A stretch of 64,000 nt of DNA from Brasenia schreberi (GCA_036023115.1 JAYKKT010000059.1:3882001-3946000), one strand, 5' to 3'; positions 1 to 24,592 are shown, counted from the stretch's first letter. The notes: generated by a model from the letters alone, not told the origin. Translations and numbers: made by a program.

Positions 1-1785
1 GTAAATTGGTGTAAGATAAAATCAACACAAAGAAGGCATGTAACAAATTACATTATGCCAAGAAGACGAGTAAAAGCTAAAAAACTTATAAGAAAGCAAA
101 TAAAGAAACAAGAAACCCATTATTAAAGCAAAAGCCAAAATTTGAGAGTATTTATATAAAAATTTATTCAAAATAAAGTGAAAGAGATATTCTTAGGATA
201 GCTTAGGTTAGATATAAGAAAACTAAGGATCTTACTTTTATTATATACATCAAAGATGAGGATGAGAAGATTACCGTGACGAATTATGATATCAAAAATA
301 GATAAAAATTTATTGATATAAGTTTTTTAATGGAAATACAAATGTTAGTATTAACTTAGGATAGTTAACCAAATCAAAAAGGTATATAAACTATAATTTC
401 TATCGATGTATTTAAAAGAATAAGTCAAAAAGACTCCTAAATATATGAAGATTGGTAAATCTATAAGATCATATAATATTCCTATAGAAGTGTGAAAACT
501 CCTAGGAGAGATGGGGCTCATAAGGCTATTTAATAAAATATATAGAACCTAAAAAAATGCTCGAGGAATAGAGAGCGAACACACTTATATCCATATATAA
601 GAAAAAAAAAGTCCTTTAGAATTATGTGAATTATCCAGGTATGAAGTTAATGAGTCATTATTAAATTATTAGAAAGAACTATTGAAAGTAGGTTAAGACA
701 AGTATTGAGTACAACAGAGAACTAATTTGGATTCATGTCTGACAGATCTACTGTTTAAGTAATTCACCTATTAAGACGTCTTATGAAATATTTTAGAGCA
801 AAAAGGAAGAACTTTACATGATATTTATTGATCTAGAAAAAACATATGATAGGGTGCTAAGAGATTTTCTTTGGAGAACCTTGAAAAAGAGAGGTATTTT
901 ATTGATATATATAAATTTTATAAGAGACATGTGTACAACATGTAAGATGGTGTAAAAACATGTTTGAGGACTCATGAAAAAATGACAAACTCCTTTGAAG
1001 TTAATATTGGGTTACATCAAGGATCAACTTTAAGTTCATATTTATTTATATTTGTCCTTAATGAGTTAACAAATATATTAAAGATGAAGTACCTTGGTGT
1101 GTGTTATTTACAAATAACATTACGTTAGTGGAGGAGTCTAAGAAAAAAGTTAATAGAAAATTAAAATTATAGAGAAACATTAGAAAATAAAGGCTTCCGA
1201 CTTAGTAAAACAAAGACAAAATATACGAAATGTAAGTTTGACTATTTGGGTAATTCACAGGACATAGAAATTAAGATTGACACAAATTGCATCCCTCAAA
1301 AGGAAAGTTTTAAATACCTAAGGTCAATTTTTGAAAATTGAAAGGTAAATATTATAGAATAACAATTAGACCTATTATGTTTTATGGTTCTGAGTGTTGA
1401 GCAATTAATCATCAACATGTGTAAAAAAATGTCTGTTGCAGAAATGAAGACATTGAGATGGATAAGTGGTTACACAAGAAAAGACCTTATATATAATGAG
1501 GCTATTAGAAACCAATTAGGAGTAGCATCAATAGAGGATGAAATGAGAGAAAATCATTTAAGATGATTTGAACGTGTAGAAAGATAACCAAAGAATGTTC
1601 CCAAAGAAGATATGAAAATTTAGATTGTGAAAATGTTAAAAGAGAAAGAAGACGATTACAAAAGTATTAGAAAAAAACTATAAAGGATGATCTAGTTTAT
1701 ATTGAGTTAACTACTAGCATTACATATGATAGGGCTACGCGGAAAGTAGCCCATATGATGGAAAATGCTAAGTTGTTGTTGTATA
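1..1785 (+). mobile_element. RTE-type LINE, 3' part, decayed
   Basis: Non-LTR retrotransposon fragment that enters from the left window edge. It holds decayed reverse transcriptase followed by the C-terminal region (around 1384-1566, with residues such as MKTLRWISGYTRKD and RNQLGVASIEDEMRE) and ends in a GTTGTTGTTG tail near 1770-1780. The same order and wording is seen in the other LINE copies here, best in 58500-61265. Many in-frame stops and frameshifts show it is dead. The RTE assignment rests on the plant RTE-like RT sequence and the short TTG-repeat tail instead of poly(A). Confidence 0.85.
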
Positions 1786-1789
1786 TAAG

Positions 1790-2808
1790 TATATATAAAA
1801 ACTATTATGTAAAAACTTACTCAAAGTTGGTGTGCATTTTTGGGCTATATATGATGTGATGAAGCTGAATTCATGTACTTAAACTTTTATTTAAAAATGT
1901 ATCCAATCCAAAATTGTCTCCGGAAAACAGAAAATCGATTTCAGCTCTACCTTTTCAACAAACATGGTACGGGAAAATTAAGCAGTATTAACATAATCAA
2001 GTAGTCTAAGGTGTGAACCCCATGATAGTTATTCCACCATATACACAACGCGCGCACACAATCATGACTTGGTACGGGACCTAATACCAGATGGCATCAT
2101 TCTGCTCATAACAGATCATTAACCAATCACACACGGCAGGCTTTGACATCTCAAATCTTTGCATCCAAACACAAACTTAAACCAATTATATCATATTTAC
2201 TTGTAAATACAACCAGTTTAGTTGTTTTGGGGTGGGGATCCAAAATTAGAACTTGCCGTCTAAATCTGAACCTGATTGCGCGAGATTGTATTAGACCGGA
2301 TTCAAATTCTCCAGAATCCAGCCGGTTGATGTCTTGGCTTTGCACAAATGGGTGCACAAACCTGGGTATAGCGGTAGAAGCCGAAGACCTTTAACCTATA
2401 TGGTTCTTTTGAGTCAGGAGAGTTCATAAATTATGGCATATGAAAAGGGAAAATATTATACTCAGAACTTACAAGAAAGAATCACTTCTTTTATTCTTGA
2501 TATTCAACGTGGGGAACAGAAAGACTCAATTCATTTTCTGCTTCTTTTCCTTTTCTCTTCTATTGTTGCCAGAGGAAAAGAAGCCCCCTAACATAACATT
2601 CTCATTATTAGTTTCTAGCATATACTACCTAACACTACTAGATCACTCCACAGCTACAGAGATGACTAACAAAATTATGCAGATCACCTGAGTGCACATC
2701 TTGGTATCTAACATCAAGTGGATATATTGGACTTACCAAATTAAAGAACCATATTATGTGCATGTGACGTATGTATATAGCTAATTAACTGGTGGTATTT
2801 CTTCACCT
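1790..2808. other. Spacer, 3' flank of REC8
   Basis: No coding region or repeat family that I can support. It lies downstream of the REC8 stop codon and probably includes the REC8 3' UTR and polyadenylation region near 2700-2808. Confidence 0.5.
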
Positions 2809-13007
<10,199 letters not shown>

Positions 13008-13063
13008 GTCGTCTACTGCCGAGTGAGAGAGAGAGAGAGGGGGGTGAGTGGGGAAGAGAAGGA

Positions 13064-13075
13064 GTTTAAATAGGG
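13064..13075 (-). promoter_or_regulatory. Probable REC8 TATA box
   Basis: Minus-strand CCCTATTTAAAC lies 57-68 bases upstream of the REC8 ATG (A at 13007) and is followed by a CT-rich leader. Position and sequence fit a plant TATA box; transcription start is inferred. Confidence 0.5.
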
Positions 13076-13737
13076 GGAGGGGATTCTGACATTCAGGTCA
13101 TCGTGTGATTCGCGCGAGTGGGGCGCCAATCGATAATTACCATATTGTCCTCTCGCTAAAACCCCGTGGAGACAGGGTTCAATAAGTGAAAGCAATCATG
13201 TTTAACCCCACACGGGGCGATATTTACGTAAATATCCTGAGTCCTGATTCGATCTCCACCGAGTCCAGGCACGACTCTGGATCTGTGCATGGCTCGATCA
13301 AAACTGATCAGGTTGTGGGTTTGGTTGCGTCGTGACCGCCAGGTTCATGTCTTGAGATCCATCATAAGTAGGGTGAAAGTGAGACGAGCTGCTCGAGAAA
13401 AACTCGAACTAAGACACTATCTTTTAAAGCTCGAGCCAAGCTCGAATCGCTCCTGAGCAGGGCTCAACCTCACCATTCTTGGCTTGAGCAGCTAACGAGC
13501 ACTTAATAATATAATGTAAGATTTATTTATGTTTTAACATTTTTATGTATTTGAGTCGATCTACATTTATTTGAACTAATTCACGAGCTAAGTCACACTA
13601 AATTTTTCATCTCCTATGGCATTGACCGGAAGATGGCCAAAGAGAGCTTATACAACAATCCCAAAACTCTCTCTCTCTAAATATATATATAGAGAGAGTG
13701 TGAAAAAACAGATCCTTTTCACCTCTGGCATCACCAG

Positions 13738-14252
<515 letters not shown>

Positions 14253-14993
14253 ATTAAGTAAGGAATGCATTTTATTTCCGGACAACAGACTGAGAGATAA
14301 AAGTAATGAGGACATGTTAGGCCTATTTTGGATTCAATCCCACCACAAAGAGAACCGAGAATGCTTGGGCTATCAACTTGAATCATCAAAATTTCTCACT
14401 TTGTTGGTTTTTCTTCATTACTAAAAAAATCAAATAACTCCGGGCTCAACATGGCTGCAACCGATTCCAACCAGCAGACCAAGGCAGAACTGTAACCAGA
14501 CAAGCCAGGTTCAAGGTCGGGGACCCCTAGTTTGGTCTCAGTTTCACCTTCTGTGGAAATGGGCCAGAACCTAAACCAGCAGTTCAAACCGTCAGTTTCA
14601 CCAATTCTTTTTTTTGAAATTTTGAAATTTTCATATATTTTATGGTTTGAAACAGTTTTGCACCGAAGCCAGAACCACCCTAATCTCGTTTTGGTTCCGA
14701 TCACTGGTTTAAGAGAACCACAACTGATGGTTTGAAACCAAAACCCAAAACTAGCCATGCCTACAGTAGAGTTAGCCCACTTACTAATGTCTCTCAACTC
14801 CACATGATGCAGTGTGAGTTTGATTACCTCAACGAGCATACCTGGCTTTAGACTCAATGTAAACATATTCTCTCTTTCTCTAGATTTGAAATAAAAAAAT
14901 AAAATGTAACTTTGTACATTAAAGTAAAGTATGAAATATATAATAGTATATTTTACTTCTTTAATTCAAATCATGGTGTTAATTATGTTGATT
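14253..14993. other. Spacer
   Basis: No gene seen. 14440-14760 contains proper-noun-like repeat text with GGTTTGAAACC and CCAGAACC words, similar to 55200-56800, and is probably an old dispersed repeat. Confidence 0.4.
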
Positions 14994-15459
14994 ACAACAA
15001 CAACAAAGCCTTTTTCCATACTAGATGGAGTCGGCTACATGGATTCTTTGTTTCCACGTAGCCCTATCATGTGCCATGTTAGCAGTAAACTCACAATAAG
15101 CTAGATCATTCTTTATTGTTTCTTTCCAACACTTTTGTGGTCGTCCTCATCTTTTTTAATACTTTTAAAATCTAGTTTTTCATACCTTTTTATAGGTTAT
15201 TCTTTTGATCTTCTTTCATGTCTAAATCATCTTAAACAATATTCTCTCATTTTATCCTCTATTGGTGTCACTCCTAATTTGTTTCTAATAACCTCATTAT
15301 GTATATGGTCTTTTCTTGTATGACCACTCATCCATCTCAACATCTTCATTTCTTTCAGAGACATCTTTTGTTCATGTTGATGATTAGCTGCCCAACACTC
15401 ATAACCATAAAACATGACAGGTCTAATTGTTGTTCTATAATATTTATCTTTTAACTTTT
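14994..15459 (-). mobile_element. RTE LINE, 5'-truncated
   Basis: Minus-strand fragment: (CAA)n at the left end is the reversed TTG tail, then GCCTTTTTCCATACTAGATG and the RT C-terminal region (MFYGYECWAANHQHEQKM, KMLRWMSGHTRKDHIHNEV). A stretch of about 60 codons is still open, so it is younger than the copy at 1-1785. A clear target duplication was not found. Confidence 0.85.
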
Positions 15460-16388
15460 AATAGGTAATGTTGTTACCCGGAAACCACCCCATACCCAGT
15501 CAAAGCAAGTTGGCTAATACCTGTAACCAAACCTAGTCAAACTGGGTAATGCCTGTCCCACTCGGGTTGGGTTGTGTCAGGGTTCAACATTTTTCATCCT
15601 TACCAGTAAAATGCAAATTGTTGAAAATATGACACTGCACCACGGTCACACATTAATATCTCAATGCATCCGAGTTTTTGGAGGGGAAAAAGGTTTATTT
15701 TTCCAGTAATTTTCCTAAAATCTTGTCATGCATTTGATGCAAGCAGCGGCGGCACGCAAAAAAAACCAATTTATTATTACAGTTAACTTCTTATTCTATC
15801 CCATCAAAGACATGCCCTAAAAGACCCATCAAGTTTGGGTAGCAAAGAAACTCATCTTACCTGATGATTATTAATCACTATGTTTAGATTTCACATAACG
15901 CCACATACACGAACACGAAATATAGTACTATATTTCAATATCGCCTAATTCATTTATTTCTCATAAAACATTGGAATTGTTTTTTAAATAAAAGTTGGTC
16001 TGGCTGGAATGGAAAATTAAATGAGAGAGAAAATGCTTAAGGTGGTGCGGACAGTTGGAGAGAAGGATCAGAAATTAGATCAACACTTCAAAAGAGACAA
16101 AGGAAGGCCTTTAAAGCGTTGTAAGAAAACATAAAACATGATCACTAATATGATAACAACCGCAATTATTAGGCGACCCGACTTACTATGGGCGAACACC
16201 CGAAATCAGAAAAAAATCCTGGGTTCACCACTTAGTTTTTGTTTTGGTTTGGCATTACAACTTCCTGAGATATCACATACTTCAATATCTGACCTATGAT
16301 ATTAATCTGAATATTCTTTGCCAAGATATATTAGAAAATAATACAGCAAGAATAAGAAGCTATATCAAACACTGACACAAACTCATTG
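15460..16388. other. Spacer, 3' flank of the bS6 gene
   Basis: No gene or clear repeat. 16200-16388 probably includes the 3' UTR of the minus-strand bS6-like gene. Confidence 0.4.
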
Positions 16389-19026
16389 CTATCTTGCTAT
16401 CTTCTCTCTCCCAGAACTTCTTGAACCAGCTTTTGAAATTTCCAGCTCTTTCAAAGCCCCTTCATCTTCCTCAACGTAAGTGATAATTTCTGTCTCATCC
16501 TCATCATCGAAGTATTGCTCATCGCCATCGTCGTATTCATCATCCTCTAGATCATCAGCCTGAGCATGAAACATCTGCGGCGGGAGGCAATCCTCGGTGA
16601 TTGACTCGTCTCTGTTTATCACAAGATGACGGATGACCCTTTCATCTCCGTCCAGTAAGGTCTTGAACTCGTTTAGCCACTTCGCTTCCAACTCAAAGTT
16701 CATTAATATGTAATTGGCATGCGTAGCTTTCTTTATTTTGTATGCCAGTCTTCTAAGTCCCCAGTTGTTCAGCCTCCACACCCTGCCATTCTTCTCCTTT
16801 ACAAAATCTGCAAAACATGAACCATGAATTAGAAGACAAACCCACTACCACAGAATGGAGCTGTTCACTTTGAACCCATGAAGAAAACAAAGGCTATTCG
16901 TGGACAAACTTTTCCGATAGAGAGAGAGAGAGTAGAAAAAGTACTGTTACATTACTTGGCAAAAGGTCATGGAAAGTTTATAGATGTACGACTGAACTAA
17001 ATTTCTAGTAAATACAAGTATAATTTTTTGAGAAAAGAACAAGATTTTCTAGTTAACCTTGCCACGCAAACCCACATGTTAAAACTTTTTTAAAACGAGA
17101 GAGAAGACATGTGCAGCTATTAAACAACTGCTAGCGTGCAGCTATTAAACAACTGCTAGCATGGCACATGGTAGGGCTCTGTGGAAACAAAGAATCCATG
17201 TAGCCGGCCCCATGTAGTATGGTAAAAGGCTTAGTTGTTGTTGTTGTTGTATGGGAAAGCTATTAAATATGTCAAATAAATGTTTCCTCTTTATAAATCT
17301 TACCTTACCTTATCTAAGCCTTTTCCCACAATAGGTGGGGTCGGCTAGAGGGTGCAACACGAGGACATCCTAGGACCCATCCTAGTACCATTCTCACCCA
17401 AGAATCCTTACTTTTGGAGTTCATATGGGATCCGATGCATTAATTCTGGCACTTTAGAAAAATATATAGAATAAAAAATTAAAAATAATAGATAAACATA
17501 CTTGTTCTAGAAAAAGATAGGAGGAGATATCAACAAAGCATGGACAAACTGACATGTGTTAATTGTTGTGATTTGAGGTTTCAAAAAGTTCTGCTTCAGA
17601 AAGAGCTTAATGAGTAGACTGTAAATGCAAGTGGACGATGCACACCATGACCACATCCTGGCCTCCCTATCCACTTTCCCTTTTCTAACCTCGCATTACG
17701 AAGGAAAATCAGGCATGGGAGATGAAACTAAGTCGCAGCCCAAGCAGCATGCACCCCATGACAGGACTCCGATTTGAGACCTATGGTGAGGGGTGGCTTG
17801 GGCAATGAAATAGAGATTGTGAGACTTAATCTTCCTGTCTAGCAGTTGTAACCTCTCTTACTACAATAACCCCGGACAAGACATCCCTCCCTAGTTATTT
17901 CACATGTTGTCCCTGCCTAAGAGATGGATTCCTCACACTGAAAAGCAACAATTACTTGGAATGAACCAAGAAGTAAGCTTCACAAAGATACATGTGCCCC
18001 GACAGGCACAACTCAAGAAGGTGAATGTAGGATGGAAGAGCCAGTTATATCTATATTCAAAGAAAGGCGTGCAACAGAGCTCTTACGGGGTGTGCCCTAT
18101 TTAGATACTGTCTCCAACTATAGCCTAAGGAACCATTCTATTAGAAGTAAATTCTTTCAGTGTATTGAGTAGTGATTGCCATAAGAAACTAAACGATTCT
18201 CCACATCTCCGTATGAAACTATTTCTCTAACAGGATCACTAATGGAACACTAAAGGCTATATACCACTGAAATTCTCTTTGCTGCGGTAACGTGAAAAAA
18301 GCACCGAGAAATCGAAGAAACCAACCTCAGGAGACTGATCTTACTATTATTCAGCAACGTACATTAGTTTCATCATAATTTGACGATTCAGGATTGGTAA
18401 AATACACTAAAACTCTAAACCAACTTGTTTAATGCCCAAAGGAAAAGCAGAATGAAGAAAAAGAAGCAACAGAATCCACAAAGACAAATCTAAAATAACT
18501 CTCCCCATATGCCTCGAAACCGAGAATAAGTAAGGAAGAGAAGGGAAGGCAAGATGTTAAGCAAAGGAAAATAGGTAGAAAAGCACTGCTTGGCGAAAAC
18601 TTATGCAAAAAGCTCAGAAAGGTTTCGTTGTAAAATCGAAATGGGGATGTCATACAAGAAACCCACAAACGCAGAAACACGGTCATTCGTGTTTCAGATA
18701 ACAAAAATAAAGAATATACAAGAAATCCCAGATATATATATTCATAAAGAGAGAGGAATAAAGACAGAGAGAGGACTACCGTCGATACGAATGACGTGAA
18801 ACTGGGAAGAGATTTATACCGGCTTCAACAAGACGGATTCGGGGAAGAAGCCGGTGCCCTCGTCGGGCTTCACGACGAAGCTGTGAGAATCGACCTTCTT
18901 CTTCTTTGCACTCGTGTCGACCCATCTCCTTTGCCTCTCCGACGCCGGCTTAGAACATAAACAACGACGAGAATTCTCCATCTCAAAGAAGATGGGATTG
19001 GAAGAGAACACGCTCATGGCCTCCAT
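16389..19026 (-). CDS. Plastid-type ribosomal protein bS6 (RFC3-like), middle exon not seen
   Basis: Bacterial-type small-subunit protein S6, expected to bind 16S rRNA with bS18 in organelles. Exon 1, 19026-18820 (69 codons), is rich in basic residues and ends SFVVKPDEGTGFFPESVLLKP before GTATAA. The last exon, 16807-16389, begins in phase 1 after TTTTGCAG and reads FVKEKNGRVWRLNNWGLRRL, AYKIKKATHANYILMNFELE, then an acidic tail (DDLEDDEYDDGDEQYFDDED) to TAG. These match the two ends of RFC3-like S6 proteins. The family has about 60 residues between them (the first S6 strand and helix, with an RHYEVVYLIHE-like motif). I could not find that exon in 16830-18800, and joining exon 1 (phase 0) directly to the last exon (needs phase 1) shifts the frame. 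Either I missed a diverged exon or the locus is a pseudogene. LINE and 5S-SINE insertions lie in the gap. Confidence 0.72.
17150..17257 (+). mobile_element. RTE LINE 3' tail fragment with short target duplication
   Basis: About 108 bp starting at AACTGCTAGCATGGCACATG and ending in AAAAGGCTTAG plus (TTG)n. It is flanked by agctattaaa at 17140-17149 and 17258-17267. A 25-bp tandem duplication (17112-17161) overlaps its left border, half target and half LINE. It lies in the large intron of the bS6 gene. Confidence 0.75.
17311..17454 (-). mobile_element. 5S rRNA-derived SINE with LINE tail, older copy
   Basis: Read on the minus strand, 17454-17349 follows plant 5S rRNA from near base 14 to its 3' end (GCCAG, CATCGGATCCCAT, GGTACTAGGATGGGT, TCCTCGTGTTGCACCC). 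It runs directly into the LINE 3' end TAGCCGACCCCACCTAT..., GGGAAAAGGCTTAG. The tail repeat is TAAGG instead of TTG. Internal promoter boxes are diverged and no clear target duplication was found. It is the same chimera as 19495-19646 but more decayed. Confidence 0.8.
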
Positions 19027-19148
19027 ACCCGGGAGCGGGAGTAGCGCCTGATCTTCCTCTTTTCTGAACCGGATAAGGTCGGTTCGGGTCTAAATGTTGG
19101 ATCCAATACATTATGCAGCGAACGCTCCGTAACGTTTTGCAAGATGCT

Positions 19149-19210
<62 letters not shown>
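19149..19210. repeat. (CT)n(TA)n microsatellite
   Basis: About 18 bp CT then about 44 bp TA; reversed, this is the (TA)n(GA)n order found elsewhere in the window. It is upstream of the bS6 gene. Confidence 0.9.
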
Positions 19211-19211
<1 letters not shown>

Positions 19212-19494
19212 CCTACACTCACGTTGTCCAATTATCTTTTCCTGAAAACTTTTAAAAATTACACCGAACAGAACTAACAGACAAAGATGAACAAGATATG
19301 AATTATATATATAAGGGTGGTTCAGGTCTGAATGCTAGATCCAATACTTTAGGTAGCGAATAATCCACGGAGTTTTTGGAGATCTTTGGAGCTTTTGGAA
19401 GATGCTATCATCTCTATGCAGAGAGAAAAGATAGTAATTCGTGCTTAATTCTATTTAAACATCTATATCATTTCTATCATCGCTTTATCATCTA

Positions 19495-19646
19495 GTACTA
19501 TAGCACCGGATCCCATCACAACTTTGAAGTTAAGCGTGCTTGGGCAAGAGTAGTACCGGGATGAGTGACCTCCTCGAAAGTCCTCGTGTTGCACTCCTTT
19601 TCGACCCATCTAGTATGGAAAAAGGCTTAGTTGTTGTTGTTTTAAT
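19495..19646 (+). mobile_element. 5S rRNA-derived SINE with RTE LINE tail, 16-bp target duplication
   Basis: 19495-19602 is close to plant 5S rRNA from about base 16 to the 3' end: CACCGGATCCCATCA, GAAGTTAAGCGTGCTTGGGC (box A), AGTAGTACCGGGATGAGTGA (intermediate element and start of box C), GTCCTCGTGTTGCACTCC. It continues without a gap into the LINE 3' end CGACCCATCTAGTATGG, AAAAAGGCTTAG and (GTT)n. The whole is flanked by atcgctttatcatcta at 19479-19494 and 19647-19662, a perfect target-site duplication. So it is a retroposed chimera, not a 5S gene remnant; the internal pol III promoter is almost intact. Confidence 0.92.
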
Positions 19647-19662
19647 ATCGCTTTATCATCTA

Positions 19663-21050
<1,388 letters not shown>

Positions 21051-23790
21051 ATTGAATTTTCAAAACATCAACTACTTAACCTTCACTTTTTTAATTGTTT
21101 AGACTAGATTTACAAGTTATCCGATTTCGATGCATGTACGTTTAGTTTCAGCAACATTGTAGGGATTAGAATTGAGGCACCACCTTGTTACTCAAGGGAA
21201 AAGTAGACACCCCACCCCATACCCATTCCCGTGGGCAATGAGTGAGTACGGGAAACAAAAGGTTTGGTATAGAGCAAGTATAGCTATACCAATATACACA
21301 TTAGGCATCGTATTGTATACAATTGTTTATACGTATCACATCATATCATACAATAAGATACAATACTTTGTTTTTAGTCTTATCCTATCATGAGTGTTAG
21401 GTGAATACACCTCGATAAAAGAGTCAAACGAATTAGATACAGTAGTGGATCCAAAAACTTGTGGTTTTTACCATTGATGAAATCAGTTACCATCTTACTT
21501 TATCATATCAACCTATATTAGTTGATTAAGTTGTCATATTGTTTTTAACATTGCACTTAATATTAAAGACAAATATTAATAAATATTTAAGGCTCTTTAA
21601 TATTATTAATTATTGTATATTAAATTTAAAAATATGGGTGGTGATTCACCAATCACATCTTTAGGCAACGTTGTTAACGAGATTTGACTAACTTGATAGA
21701 TAACAAGAACCACTCTATCACATTCAAATCGAGATTTATAACAACAATAACCAAATTGATAAATGCACAAACCTCAAGGTAATTATTTGAAGTTTTTCAT
21801 AATTTTATTGCGAGAAGCCCGAAGAAAAGGTAAAACTCATGACAAGTAGAGATGACAATGGGGCAAGTTATTGTACTTGGGCTTGGACTCAAACCTCACT
21901 TGCATGCTATCTAACCATTGATCCCATAGGTTCTTTGCATGTAAATTGGGCTTAAACAAGAATCATTGAAAGCTCAGATTTGAATCAACCATGATCAAGT
22001 TTGTATCCGATCCATTTTTGCAGTCTATCTGTAGGTGAAGTTTCATATCAGGCCACCCACCATACATGCTTTTGCCATTCAAACATCAATATCAAGCCTA
22101 GATTTGCAAGTGATGCTTAGTTCTTAAACAAGAAAGAAACTTGTACCAATGAAACAGCCTTTTATGTGAGCTATTGCTTGTTGTGCAGGAAGATGATGGA
22201 TTTGGTTTTGGTATCTCGGACCAAATTAATCCGTTTATTCTGATTCAGAACAAAGAAAGGTACACCAAAACCAAATTAAACTAAACTCTCACGCTAAGTG
22301 GGGTCAGTGACAAGGATTATTATTCGTCATTGCGCATTCAGAATCATGAAAAGGTAAAGAAATAGATTGGATTTCTTCTTGCTTTAACTTGAAGTTAATT
22401 ATCTTACTCGAAACCGAGATTAAAACTAATTACAGGAATCGAGTGATTAAGCAGCTTGATCTAATTCCTTTGTAGATTTATTAAACCTAATCACTTTTCA
22501 GGGTATAGGTTTGCATGTGAACAATATAACGAAAATCTGACCGGAATCCACCTCCTCCCGGTTCGGAACCACCACAAGGGATTGAACTGGAAGCAGAATT
22601 GGGTCAAGGAATCATAACCAGCCAATCTGACCCGAAGCCATTAATTAGGTTTCCTCCTCACAAGAACTGGAACCGGTGGTTCAAAACAACTGGGTTTGAT
22701 TCATTATAAGTTTTTTCTAATTTTTTTCCTTTTTTTTCTTTTTAGGTTTTTAGTTCAGACCGTAACAGTAACCAAATCGAGTAGTATTGTAAGAAATCCA
22801 TACCTTTTCGAACCCTTGGGTTGTACATCTAATGAAAAGGTAGGCTAGACAGGATGGCGTTATTGTAAATATCGGTGACTGAATGCTCCCTCCCAACTAA
22901 TCTTTCACTGACCGAAAGCAGAGTGGTTGTTGGTTACAGCATTTTATCTATTGTAATAGATTTAGAAGTAGCCAAACTTTGCCTAAGTATTTCAAATTTG
23001 CCCTTCGGGAGTATTTTGGTCAGATGTATTTGGTGAACTTTGAATGCCATTTTTATTATATTTATATTTACACCAATTATGAATCGAATAATATGTTCCA
23101 TATGGCGTCTCTATACATATGAAAATTATTGAAAGTTGGTGTTCTTTTGACTAATTATTTGTAATAAAATCGTTATATTTTCTTATGAGTATGTGGCCGT
23201 TGTGATATGCCAGTCAAGGGATCAAATCTCATTGGTGCCATCTCCCATTTGCAAGCCTCGGAGTTTGACATGGGCCTGCTCCAACCTAGTTTCTCCTAGC
23301 TTTTAAAAGAGTTGGTTCCACTCGTAGTTTTACAAAACATGAGCTTGTAGTATCGATTGTCATCATTGATGGTGTTCACTCATGTCATTTCATTACTTTT
23401 AAAATCTAATAATCTTATATTTTGTCCTTTTTGAAACCCTTAAATTTTTTAAAATTAAACTCATGTTACTTAAACGTAATAAATGGATACAAGTAAGCTC
23501 ATTAGAAGTGGGTCATATAAAAAATATCAGTCATAAAATAAAAATATTGGCATAGATGTATGATCACATAAACACACAAAAATGTGAAGATAGAAAATAA
23601 AATGAGAGAGACTAGAACTCTTAGGATTGTTTGAACATTTATTGAAAGAGGTAAGATGGAACCTTGATGATGCATATATAGTGAGACTTGAGGCATAAAT
23701 AATGTTGAACGTGAATACGATCAAAATATTCAATGAAATCCTTAAAAATGTTGGAAGGAAAGGACATGATCTTGCTTAATGCTGAAGAAC
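21051..23790. other. Spacer
   Basis: No gene that I recognise. 21840-22030 and 22540-22790 contain old dispersed repeat text with CCGGTTCGGAACC and GAACCGG words. The ORFs here are short and without codon structure. Confidence 0.4.
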
Positions 23791-23794
23791 AATA

Positions 23795-23880
23795 TAGTTT
23801 ACCTGGCTAGCGGATTAACTCACAAGTTGGAAACCATGAACTCGATACTCGGGGCGTGCATCTGGCTTTTGATATTACAA
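23795..23880 (+). mobile_element. tRNA-like SINE, type B
   Basis: CTGGCTAGCGGATTAACTCA, CAAGTTGGAAACCATGAACT and CGATACTCGGGGCGTGCATC follow the type B order (tRNA-like head, box B, GTGCATCTGGCTT). The 3' part is lost. Confidence 0.6.
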
Positions 23881-24091
23881 TCACACTATCAATTTGGACC
23901 ACACGATAGAGCACAATGGTGAACAAGAATTCATAGTCGACCCTACTTTCCAGGGATTAAGCATTGGTTTTGATGCTTGATCATCATGAATGAAAATGAA
24001 TCCAAGTCAACTCCATGATTCGAACCTCAATCGTTTGACCAACAGAGGCTTCAATGCCAATTAATATTGCATATTTTAGCATTATCGATGA

Positions 24092-24092
<1 letters not shown>

Positions 24093-24151
<59 letters not shown>
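24093..24151. repeat. (TA)n microsatellite
   Basis: About 59 bp of TA abutting the 5' end of the truncated LINE at 24152. Confidence 0.95.
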
Positions 24152-24154
<3 letters not shown>

Positions 24155-24459
24155 GAGGTTATTAGAAACAAATTAGGAGTGGCACCAATAGAGGATAAAA
24201 TAAGAGAATATCGTTTCCGATGGTTTGGACATATAGAAAGAATATTAAAAGAACTTATAAGAATGTATGAAAAACTAAATTTAGAAAGTATTAAACGAGG
24301 TAGATGATAATCACAAAAGTATTGAAAAAGAAACAATAAAGAATGATCTAGCTTATTGTGAGTTAACTGCTAACATGACACATGATAGGGCTTTGTGGAA
24401 ACAAAGAATCAATGTAGACGACCCCGTGTAGTATGAGAAAAGGCTTAGTTGTTGTTGTA
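24152..24459 (+). mobile_element. RTE LINE, 5'-truncated
   Basis: Starts AATGAGGTTATTAGAAACAA (residues NEVIRNKLGV in other copies), carries the RT C-terminus with several stops, and ends CGACCCCGTGTAGTATGAG, AAAAGGCTTAG, (TTG)n. It is inserted exactly at the edge of a (TA)n tract. Confidence 0.88.
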
Positions 24460-24592
24460 TATATATACATACACATATAAAAGACTCTTATTAGGTTATA
24501 ATATGTGTGACACACGATAGTGCGTGTTAAAACCAAAACCAAACCACACCCATAGCATTAGCTCAACGATAACAAAGAGTATTTGAGCACTT

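Noticed and set aside
19500..19605. Functional 5S rRNA gene
   Set aside because: It lacks the first ~15 bases and is joined to a LINE tail between target duplications.
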